From Henriciella marina (GTDB lineage: Bacteria; Pseudomonadota; Alphaproteobacteria; Caulobacterales; Hyphomonadaceae): DNA of 64,000 nucleotides. The first letter of the stretch is position 1; every line of letters begins with the position of its first letter. Of this stretch, positions 57,478 through 64,000 are shown piece after piece. The stretch covers positions 62,001-126,000 of the forward strand of contig NZ_JAPWGW010000002.1 in assembly GCF_027213945.1 (NCBI RefSeq), written 5' to 3'. Below the pieces are notes generated by a model. The model worked only from the letters and a program-made list of their open reading frames with translations. It searched no databases and was not told the DNA's origin. The position numbers were made by a program, and so were the translations under genes.

Positions 57478-57504
57478 GGTGCAGTGACGGTGTACTAGTG
57501 GTAT
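57478..57504 (-). promoter_or_regulatory. 27-bp element shared with the nnrD upstream region
   Basis: On the minus strand this matches 11724-11750 at 24 of 27 bases; AGTACACCGTCACTGCACC (19 bases) is identical. It ends about 128 bases before the ilvD start. Downstream a CACTTTCCGG block is also shared. Confidence 0.5.
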
Positions 57505-57536
57505 TTTTGCCGGTGCAGCGCAAACTCCGCGCAAAT

Positions 57537-58073
57537 TTATTCTAATTTCAGCTGCATAAGGAATTCGAGATCGAGGTGATTTCCGACCGGGAAGTCAAAC
57601 TCTCCCACTTTCTCGAAGCCATGTCGCTCATAAAGCCTGCGCGCGCCATCATTCTCGGAAAAGACGCTGAGATATAGCTCCGGCGCCTGCGAGATCTTCG
57701 CCCAGTCGATCGCCTCCTCAATGAAGTGCGAGCCGAGCCCCCTGCCCTGAAGCGCCCCGTCGACATAGACCCGCATCAGCTCCACTGCGCCGTCTTCGGC
57801 GTCGTCGGCCGGCAGCTCCAGCGGCGAGCAGACGAGATAGGCACCGAGCGCGCCGTCTGGCAGCGCGGCCACCCGGACCAGGTAGTCCGGGCTGTCGATC
57901 ATATGAGCGTAGAACGTCTGTGCGTGAGCCTCTTCAAGATAGGCGTCGAGATCGGCCTTGGCATAAAGATGACCGAACTTCTCAAGAAAGGTCCGCTGGC
58001 CGAGTTCTTCGAGCGCAGCCGCGTCGCCGGGAACAGCAGCGCGGATAGTAACACCTGTGAGATCAGCTGACAT
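57537..58073 (-). CDS. GNAT-family N-acetyltransferase
   Basis: A 178-residue acetyltransferase with the acetyl-CoA motif in LMRVYVDGALQGRGLGSHFIEEAIDWA and the C-terminal segment SENDGARRLYERHGFEKVGEF. The acceptor is unknown. The ATG at 58073 has GAGG eight bases before it and starts MSADLTGVTIRAAVPGD; a TTG at 58106 would add 11 residues. It is on the same strand as the asparaginase-like gene 80 bases upstream. Confidence 0.85.
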   Translation of the reverse strand: MSADLTGVTIRAAVPGDAAALEELGQRTFLEKFGHLYAKADLDAYLEEAHAQTFYAHMIDSPDYLVRVAALPDGALGAYLVCSPLELPADDAEDGAVELMRVYVDGALQGRGLGSHFIEEAIDWAKISQAPELYLSVFSENDGARRLYERHGFEKVGEFDFPVGNHLDLEFLMQLKLE

Positions 58074-58153
58074 ATCAACGGCCTCTTTATTGCGGGCTGT
58101 GTTCAAGAGATGGGGCGTCTGCCTGTCGGGCGGCTCTCCTCCCGGCAGCTTGC

Positions 58154-59236
58154 TTACTCTTCAGCCTCGAAGATCGCGGTTTCAAGCGTGCCGTCAGCGT
58201 CCATCATGCCGCGATACATGCCGGCGGAATTGAAGACGTAGGCATACTCACCTTCGCCGCCCATAACGATGACGCCGCCATCTCCGCCGAGGTCGGCGAC
58301 CTGGCCAAGCGTATTGTCGGCGGCGGTCTCGATGTCTTCGCCAGCGAGTTCAACGCGCGCGCAGATTGTCTTGGCGACGCCGACACGGATGAAGTATTCG
58401 CCGTGACCGGTGGCAGAGACGGCGCAGACGCCGTTCCGGGCATAGGTCGCCGCGCCGATGAGGGGCGAATCGCCAATGCGGCCATGCATTTTAGCCGTCA
58501 TACCGCCTGTCGTGGTGGCCGCGGCAAGATTGCCGTTCTGGTCAATGGCGACAGCCCCGACAGTGCCGTGCCGGTCCGCATCGGTGCGTTCCTGTGTGTC
58601 GAGCACACGCTCCAGCGCTTCGCGGCGGCGGTCAGTGGTGAAATAGGAATTCTCGACCATGTCGAGGCCGACCGATTCAGCAAAGCTGTCGGCGCCTTCA
58701 CCTGCGAACATGACGTGTTCTGACTGGTCCATCACAGCGCGGGCGGCAAGGATCGGGTTCTTAACGCGGGTGACGCCTGCGACGGAGCCCGCATCACGCT
58801 GGCTGCCCTCCATTATCGAGGCATCAAGCTCATGCATGCGGTCGGCGGTCATGACGGCGCCGAAGCCCGCATTGAAGAGCGGGTCGTCTTCCATCGTCAA
58901 GACAGCCGCCTGGACAGCGTCGAGCGAGCTACCGCCGCTTGAGAGCACATCAGCGCCCGCACGAAGCGAGGTTTCGAGCGCGGTGATGTAGGCTGCCTCC
59001 TGCTCATCGGAGAGGTTCTCACGCAGAATGACCCCTGCCCCGCCATGGATCACGATCCGCCAGTCTGGGCGCTCAGCTGCAGCCATTTCGGTCTCCGTAT
59101 CTGCTGACGGGGTGGCCTCCGTCGCCGCTTCGGAATCTGCTTCTGCCGCGGCATTCAGCTCTGACTGTTCTGGCGCTTCGGGCGCACAGGCGACAAGTGT
59201 GAGACCAAGACAAAAGCTGGCGGCGGCGCGGTACAT
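58154..59236 (-). CDS. isoaspartyl peptidase/L-asparaginase (Ntn hydrolase), lipoprotein
   Basis: A 360-residue precursor. The lipobox LTLVAC gives lipidated Cys17, followed by an acidic linker. The Ntn-hydrolase part starts WRIVIHGGAG; the autocleavage site is HGTVGAVA, whose Thr225 becomes the nucleophile of the beta chain. It hydrolyses isoaspartyl dipeptides and asparagine. The ATG at 59236 has GAGG before it and begins MYRAAAS; the longer frame to 59278 is less likely. It is probably periplasmic and lipid-anchored, which is unusual but known for this family. Confidence 0.9.
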   Translation of the reverse strand: MYRAAASFCLGLTLVACAPEAPEQSELNAAAEADSEAATEATPSADTETEMAAAERPDWRIVIHGGAGVILRENLSDEQEAAYITALETSLRAGADVLSSGGSSLDAVQAAVLTMEDDPLFNAGFGAVMTADRMHELDASIMEGSQRDAGSVAGVTRVKNPILAARAVMDQSEHVMFAGEGADSFAESVGLDMVENSYFTTDRRREALERVLDTQERTDADRHGTVGAVAIDQNGNLAAATTTGGMTAKMHGRIGDSPLIGAATYARNGVCAVSATGHGEYFIRVGVAKTICARVELAGEDIETAADNTLGQVADLGGDGGVIVMGGEGEYAYVFNSAGMYRGMMDADGTLETAIFEAEE

Positions 59237-59328
59237 GGCAATTCCTCGCTGAAACTGGGGGCGTTCTCCGGTCGCCAATGTGCAAGCTTCGGGCTGCCAT
59301 TGGCAAGGGCAGCCCCCAAGGGCTCGAC

Positions 59329-59460
59329 CTATTCGCGCGGCCGAGAACCGGACCGGCCGTGGAGGCCGCCCGGCCGGTTCGCCTTGCGAAGCAGGTAAAA
59401 GAGAATGCCGATGTCAAAGATTACGAAGGCAGCGATGCCAACGAAAATCAGCCAGTTCAT
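59329..59460 (-). CDS. 43-residue single-pass membrane protein
   Basis: A short frame begins MNWLIFVGIAAFVIFDIGIL, then FYLLRKAN and a Gly/Arg-rich tail. One helix (residues 3-24) would cross the membrane, with a basic tail in the cytoplasm. GAGG and GAGAGG sit just before the ATG. It starts 15 bases after the valS stop on the same strand, so it is probably read as the end of the popZ-valS transcript. I do not recognise a family. The ribosome site and membrane helix support it. Confidence 0.6.
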   Translation of the reverse strand: MNWLIFVGIAAFVIFDIGILFYLLRKANRPGGLHGRSGSRPRE

Positions 59461-59475
59461 CCTCTCACCTCATAC

Positions 59476-62388
59476 TCAGGATAGATCTGCGAGCTGGTCG
59501 CGCGCCGAGCGGAGCTTGGCAAGCGTCGCCGTCCACTCTGTGATCCGTTCGCGGTTCTCTTCGACGATCTCTGGCGGGGCCTTCGAGACGAAGTTCTGAT
59601 TAGAGAGTTTCTTTTCGGTACCCTCAATATCCTTGGAGAGTTTCGTCATTTCCTTGTCGAGGCGCGCGACCTCATCTGACAGGGTGATGAACTCCTGCAC
59701 TTCAAGCGCGATGGTCTCTTCGCCGGACGCAATGGTGACCGCCCCGGCTGGCTTTTCAGCGGCGATGTCGAAGGCAGACAGGCGGGCGAGTTGCCGGATC
59801 GGCGTCTCGTTTTCCTTGGCCCAGCCCTTCACCTTGTCGGAGGCGCCGATGAGCGAGGCGGCGACTTGCGCCCCAGCCGGCACGTTGAGGACGGCCCGCG
59901 TCGAGCGGATCTCTGACACGGTATCGAGGACCCATTGAAGCTCCGCCTCGGCATCGCTGTCGGCCCAGGCGTCCGCAAAGGCAGGCCAGTCCTGAACCAT
60001 GAGGAAGTCACCGCGCTTGCGGCCTTCCTGCTCTGTCTGGGCCCAGAGGGCTTCAGTGACGAACGGCGTGAAGGGGTGAAGCAGCTTCAGCGTCTGGTCG
60101 ATGACCCAGCCGCAGGCCTTGCGGGTTTCCGCCTTCGCCGCCTCATCTTCGCCATTCATGACCGGCTTGATGAGTTCGATGTACCAGTCGCAGAGCACGT
60201 TCCAGATGAACTGGTAAAGCGCCTCGGCGGCTTCATTGAACTTGTAGGCTTCGAGCGCGGTCGTGACGGCCGTAGCCGCCTTGCCGAGCTCTGCTGCGAT
60301 CCAGCGATTGAGCGGCAGTTTGAGATCGCCGGGCTTGAGGTCGTGGCCAAACTCGCACTGGTTCATCTCTGCGAAACGGGCCGCGTTCCAGAGCTTGGTT
60401 GTGAAGTTCCGATAGCCTTCAACCGCCTGCGGCGAGAGGCGGATATTTCGCCCCTGCGCTGCCTGACGGGCGAAGGTGAAGCGCAGCGCATCCGCGCCGT
60501 ACTGATCAATCAGCTCCAGCGGGTCCATGGCATTGCCCTTGGACTTCGACATCTTCTGGCCCTTCTCGTCGAGGACGAGGGCGTGGATGTAGACATCGTG
60601 GAACGGGATTTCGCCGTCCATGAAATGGATGCCCATCATCATCATCCGGGCGACCCAGAAGAAGATGATGTCGTGCGCGGTGATGAGCACGCTGGTCGGA
60701 TAATAGGTTTTCAGGTCGTCCGTATTCCCTGGCCAGCCCTGGGTGGAGAAGGGCCAAAGCGCGGAGGAGAACCATGTGTCGAGGACGTCTTCGTCCTGCC
60801 AAATTGGTACTTTTGATACGCCATGTTCTTGCTGCATTAGCAGATGAAATGCTTCCTGCTCATCTGCAACGAGGACAATTTCCTGTGCTTGCGAGTATTC
60901 GCCGCGAGCCTTTTCCAAAACTTCCTGTTCAGAGAGCCCTGAGAATATTCTGTGCTGTTCGACATCATACGTCGCCGCAAGTGCGGAATCCCCCTCGCCG
61001 AGCGAGAAACCGTACCAAACTGGGATACGGTGTCCCCACCAGAGCTGGCGCGAAATGCACCATGGCTGGATGTTTTCCATCCAGTTGTAATAGGTCTTGG
61101 TCCAGTTCTCGGGCACGAATTTGGTGCGGCCTTTACGGACGGCGGCGATGGCAGGCTTGGCCAGTTCTTCAGCGTTCACATACCACTGGTCGGTCAGCCA
61201 CGGTTCGATGACAGTGCCAGACCGGTCGCCAAAGGGCTGTTCGACCTTCTTCTTTTCGACCTCAACCAAGAGACCGAGCCGCTCAAAGTCTGCCTCAATT
61301 TTCTTGCGAGCTTCATAACGGTCCAATCCAGCATAGCCATCGGGCGCATTATAGCTTCGCTTGAACTTAATTTTGTTAGTTTTCTCGAAGACTTCAAACT
61401 GAGCCTTCACGGCCGCGTTCTTGTCGAAAATATTTAAAAGTTGAAGCCCTGCCCGCTCGCCGACCTGGAAGTCGTTGAAGTCATGCGCAGGCGTGATCTT
61501 CACAGCGCCGGAGCCCTTTTCAGGGTCGGCATGCTCATCCGCGACGATCGGGATGCGCCGGTTCACGATGGGCAGGTCGACGAATTTGCCGACGAGGCCC
61601 TTATAGCGCTCATCATCGGGGTGAACGGCAACGCCTGTGTCACCCAGCATAGTTTCCGGGCGCGTGGTCGCGACGACGATATAATCGCGCGTCTCGGTGC
61701 CGGCCGGATTGCCGTCCTCGTCCTTGATGGGGTGCTCATACGTGACGCCATCGGCGAGCGGATAGCGAAGGTGCCAGAAGGCGCCCTGCACTTCTTTCTG
61801 CTCGACTTCGAGGTCTGAAATGGCGGTCTGGAAGTGCGGGTCCCAGTTCACCAGACGCTTGTCGCGATAGATGAGCCCCTGATTGTAGAGGTCGACGAAG
61901 ACCTTGCGGACAGCTTCCTGCATCTGGTCGTCGGGATTGTCCCGGTCGCCCATGGTGAAGCGCTCATTCTCCCAGTCGCAGGAGGCGCCGAGGCGTTTCA
62001 GCTGCTGGATGATCTGGCCGCCGGACTTCTCTTTCCACTCCCAGACGCGGTCGACAAAGGCTTCGCGGCCAAGGCTGGTGCGGCTTTCATTGCCCGCTTC
62101 TGCCAGCTGGCGCTCAACCACCATCTGCGTCGCGATACCGGCATGGTCGGTGCCCGGCTGCCAGCGGACATTCTTGCCGCGCATGCGCTCAAACCGGATC
62201 AGGATGTCCTGAAGCGTATTGTTGAGCGCGTGGCCCATATGCAGGACGCCGGTGACGTTTGGCGGCGGGATGACAACCGAATAGGCCTGCGCACTCGTGT
62301 CGCCGGAGGGGCGGAAGCAGCCCGCCTCTTCCCAGCGCTCATAGATGCGCCCCTCGGCGCTCTTGGGATCGAAGCGTTGGTCAAGCAT
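59476..62388 (-). CDS. valS: valyl-tRNA synthetase
   Basis: A 970-residue class I aminoacyl-tRNA synthetase for valine. It has the HIGH-type motif PPPNVTGVLHMGHALN, the KMSKS loop KGQKMSKSKGNAMDP, the editing insert between them, and the C-terminal helical coiled coil (residues 895-970). Residues about 455-540 contain an extra segment before ILE-type W-F-S-S-ALWP. popZ lies 93 bases upstream on the same strand, with a terminator between them at 62422-62452. Confidence 0.97.
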   Translation of the reverse strand: MLDQRFDPKSAEGRIYERWEEAGCFRPSGDTSAQAYSVVIPPPNVTGVLHMGHALNNTLQDILIRFERMRGKNVRWQPGTDHAGIATQMVVERQLAEAGNESRTSLGREAFVDRVWEWKEKSGGQIIQQLKRLGASCDWENERFTMGDRDNPDDQMQEAVRKVFVDLYNQGLIYRDKRLVNWDPHFQTAISDLEVEQKEVQGAFWHLRYPLADGVTYEHPIKDEDGNPAGTETRDYIVVATTRPETMLGDTGVAVHPDDERYKGLVGKFVDLPIVNRRIPIVADEHADPEKGSGAVKITPAHDFNDFQVGERAGLQLLNIFDKNAAVKAQFEVFEKTNKIKFKRSYNAPDGYAGLDRYEARKKIEADFERLGLLVEVEKKKVEQPFGDRSGTVIEPWLTDQWYVNAEELAKPAIAAVRKGRTKFVPENWTKTYYNWMENIQPWCISRQLWWGHRIPVWYGFSLGEGDSALAATYDVEQHRIFSGLSEQEVLEKARGEYSQAQEIVLVADEQEAFHLLMQQEHGVSKVPIWQDEDVLDTWFSSALWPFSTQGWPGNTDDLKTYYPTSVLITAHDIIFFWVARMMMMGIHFMDGEIPFHDVYIHALVLDEKGQKMSKSKGNAMDPLELIDQYGADALRFTFARQAAQGRNIRLSPQAVEGYRNFTTKLWNAARFAEMNQCEFGHDLKPGDLKLPLNRWIAAELGKAATAVTTALEAYKFNEAAEALYQFIWNVLCDWYIELIKPVMNGEDEAAKAETRKACGWVIDQTLKLLHPFTPFVTEALWAQTEQEGRKRGDFLMVQDWPAFADAWADSDAEAELQWVLDTVSEIRSTRAVLNVPAGAQVAASLIGASDKVKGWAKENETPIRQLARLSAFDIAAEKPAGAVTIASGEETIALEVQEFITLSDEVARLDKEMTKLSKDIEGTEKKLSNQNFVSKAPPEIVEENRERITEWTATLAKLRSARDQLADLS

Positions 62389-62421
62389 TTTGTCGGTCCA
62401 TAGTCGGGGTCAGAAAACACA

Positions 62422-62452
62422 AAAGAAAAGGCGCGCCGGTTGGGGCGCGCCT
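62422..62452 (-). terminator. Rho-independent terminator of popZ
   Basis: AGGCGCGCC ... GGCGCGCCT, a 9-bp stem with a 6-base loop, followed on the minus strand by TTTTCTTTTG. It lies between popZ and valS. Confidence 0.85.
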
Positions 62453-62481
62453 CGTCTCTATATCAGGGTGTGAACGAGGGT

Positions 62482-63579
62482 CTAGCGCGCCATGCGGGCG
62501 ATGCGCTGTACTTCTTCCTCGACCTTGCGCTCAACAATCGTTGGCAGGTTGGCGTCGAGCCATTCCTTGATCATCGGGCGCAGAAGCTCACGCATCAGGC
62601 CGTCGAGCGTGTTCGGGTTGGCTTCTTCCTCTGCAGAGCGCTTGACCATGAGCTTGCCAAGCGCGGTCGCAGCCGCACCAGCAATACGCTCATCGGTAAG
62701 CGCGTCGCCACCCGTTGAGTCTGACGAAGTTGGCTGTTCGGTCATCTGAGGCTCCGGCTCTGGTTGTGGCGGGCTGAAATCAGCAATGGCGGGTTCTGTC
62801 TCGGGCTCCACCTCGACAGGCGGTGCGGCGTCATAGCTGGCGGTGAATTCGGCAGCTTCCGGCTCTGGCGTGTAGCCCTGGTCGGCTGGTTCCGGCTGTG
62901 GCGCAACGCCTTCAAGTGGCGCGGCAGCCTCAAACGAGTTGTCGTCAAAGCTCTCTTCCGTCGACCAGCCGCCGTCATCATCGCTCGAAAGCTCATGACC
63001 GCTATCTTCACGGGCATATGTAGAGCTATCCGCTTCGGTCTGCGGCGCCGCCAGTTCCTGAGGCGACCAGGTGGCACCAGGCGACCTGGCGGCTTCCTCA
63101 AAGGCGGGCGCATCGACAGATGGCTTTTCGTCAAAGGTCTCGAGACCAAAATCTTCCAGATCGTCGTCTTCAGCTTCGAAAGGCTGCGGCGCATCCGGCG
63201 CAAAATCGGCCTCGCTCGACGTGCCGACTTCGGCCGACAGGTCTTCGAACATGTCGTCATCAGCGTCTGAAAGAAGGCTGCCCGACGCGTCCTGACTTTC
63301 CATCAGGTCGAAGTCAGCATCGCCGTGCGCTTTCTCCTGCTGGGCGAAAAAGTCGTCCTCAGGATTGTTGACCTCATCCGACTCGGTTTCGGCCACGACG
63401 TCGTCCAGCGAAAGGTCGCCAAAATCATCGTCTTCTGAAAGGTTTACATCGACCGAGCGGGATGCCTGCGGTGCGTCCTCGCTACCTGTCGACGAAGTAG
63501 GACCATCGTCGGCAATAATCTTGCGGATGGACGCAAGAATTTCCTCCATCGTCGGCTCGGATTGCGCTTTGTCAGCCAT
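62482..63579 (-). CDS. popZ: polar organising protein PopZ (DUF2497)
   Basis: A 365-residue PopZ-type protein. The N-terminal helix KAQSEPTMEEILASIRKIIADD, a long acidic and proline-rich middle (residues 30-290, rich in Asp, Glu, Pro) and the C-terminal helices (TALGKLMVKR, LDGLMRELLRPMIKEWL) are the PopZ/DUF2497 layout. In Caulobacter PopZ forms a polar network that anchors the chromosome and recruits signalling proteins. The middle is longer than in Caulobacter (177 residues in total there). It lies between the tolC-like gene and valS, a common alphaproteobacterial order. GGGAG precedes the ATG. Confidence 0.92.
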   Translation of the reverse strand: MADKAQSEPTMEEILASIRKIIADDGPTSSTGSEDAPQASRSVDVNLSEDDDFGDLSLDDVVAETESDEVNNPEDDFFAQQEKAHGDADFDLMESQDASGSLLSDADDDMFEDLSAEVGTSSEADFAPDAPQPFEAEDDDLEDFGLETFDEKPSVDAPAFEEAARSPGATWSPQELAAPQTEADSSTYAREDSGHELSSDDDGGWSTEESFDDNSFEAAAPLEGVAPQPEPADQGYTPEPEAAEFTASYDAAPPVEVEPETEPAIADFSPPQPEPEPQMTEQPTSSDSTGGDALTDERIAGAAATALGKLMVKRSAEEEANPNTLDGLMRELLRPMIKEWLDANLPTIVERKVEEEVQRIARMAR

Positions 63580-63633
63580 TTTCAGCTCCCGCAGAAAAGA
63601 ATTTATGCCCTGATCCGGCTATACTGCGCCAGT

Positions 63634-63646
63634 TAACATGATGTTA
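63634..63646. promoter_or_regulatory. palindrome upstream of popZ
   Basis: TAACAT-G-ATGTTA, 13 bases, 55 bases before the popZ start. It may be an operator. It does not fit the CtrA full site, which needs two TTAA boxes seven bases apart. Confidence 0.3.
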
Positions 63647-63697
63647 TGACGGATTCGAAGGCGAATACACCGGTCAAGCGAACTTTCGTATCAGTTC

Positions 63698-64000
63698 TTA
63701 ACCATGCTGAAGGCCAAGACGGGTGGGTGTCAAATCCCCCATCGCGGCGAGAAGCGCATGCGCGGCGACATAGCGGTCGCGTTCGGCTGTTACACGCGAG
63801 AGGCGTGCCTCCAGAAGTTGTTGCTCCTGATCGAGCACATCGAGCGTGGTGCGCACGCCGACGCTGAGTTCTTCCTGCGCGCCTTCATAGGCCAGTTCTG
63901 CCGCTTCGACCTGACGTGCGGACGCATCGACCGCGCGGTCGGCCGCCTGAAAACTGTACCAGGCGCGGGCGACCTGCGTGCGAACGATGCGTTCACTCAG
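63698..64000 (-). CDS. TolC-family outer-membrane factor, N-terminus cut by window edge
   Basis: The last 100 residues of an outer-membrane efflux channel. The helical segment VARAWYSFQAADRAVDASAR leads into VGVRTTLDVLDQEQQLLEARL and AERDRYVAAHALLAAMGDL, the last helices and strand of TolC. It would form the exit duct of a type I secretion or efflux system. The start lies beyond base 64000. The stop TAA is at 63700..63698. Confidence 0.9.
   Translation of the reverse strand: MSERIVRTQVARAWYSFQAADRAVDASARQVEAAELAYEGAQEELSVGVRTTLDVLDQEQQLLEARLSRVTAERDRYVAAHALLAAMGDLTPTRLGLQHG

Noticed and set aside
57351-57536. Possible attenuator or riboswitch upstream of ilvD
   Set aside because: No leader peptide rich in Val, Leu or Ile and no known riboswitch core was seen; the shared 27-bp element explains the most notable part.

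Overview
The window is a gene-dense stretch of an alphaproteobacterial chromosome, most likely from the Caulobacterales/Hyphomonadales side (Hyphomonadaceae-like). The evidence is a PopZ-type polar organiser next to valS, a single bifunctional Rsh next to rpoZ, a DUF2336 protein, a PetP/LdtR-like MarR regulator, COQ4, three TRAP transporter genes, and a moderately GC-rich composition. I see no prophage, insertion sequence, CRISPR array, integrase or toxin-antitoxin pair. No gap between genes exceeds 300 bases. This is core chromosome with a few accessory genes.

Region by region. 1-3400: the start of a membrane histidine kinase cut by the window edge, an FAD oxidoreductase plus hotdog thioesterase pair, a 27-residue membrane peptide and tRNA-Val. 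3500-10060, minus strand: the protein quality-control genes lon, clpX and clpP, then glnB-glnA for nitrogen assimilation. 10296-14294, plus strand: coq4, a histidine phosphatase, nnrD (NADHX repair), tRNA-Leu and tig. 14300-17450: a secreted SdrB-like protein, a lipoprotein cytochrome c, a beta-barrel-like protein and a MarR regulator. 17690-30409: a PilZ protein, a GNAT enzyme, hemB-dacB, a dehydrogenase coupled to a DUF389 membrane protein, a MotB-like protein, an SLC13 permease with the N-degron transferase bpt, and a complete TRAP transporter. 30490-33352: lemA and parC.

34126-40174 is a tight seven-gene minus-strand operon, rpoZ-rsh-pyrE-acpS-rnc-era-recO, whose gene ends overlap or nearly touch. 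It joins transcription, the stringent response, pyrimidine synthesis, acyl carrier protein activation, rRNA processing and recombination. 40305-43616 carries a NYN nuclease, a family-5 uracil-DNA glycosylase and parE. 43725-55538 is the most accessory-looking part: a JmjC/cupin-like protein, an amidohydrolase followed by a paralogue that has lost its metal ligands, a NUDT19-like Nudix enzyme, a degenerate EAL protein overlapping a DUF2336 gene, a CoA transferase, an M1 peptidase with an altered exopeptidase motif, xthA and a small periplasmic coiled-coil protein. 55623-64000, minus strand, holds ilvD, a GNAT enzyme, an isoaspartyl peptidase lipoprotein, a 43-residue membrane protein, valS, popZ and the end of a TolC-type outer-membrane factor.

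I did not find one clear-cut new defence or biosynthetic system. The most unusual signals are a 27-bp intergenic element (24 of 27 bases shared) upstream of both nnrD and ilvD, embedded in 11-12 bp direct repeats at nnrD; a 20-bp perfect palindrome made by two abutting stop codons; a coupled active/inactive amidohydrolase pair; a dead-EAL/DUF2336 pair; and two short membrane proteins.
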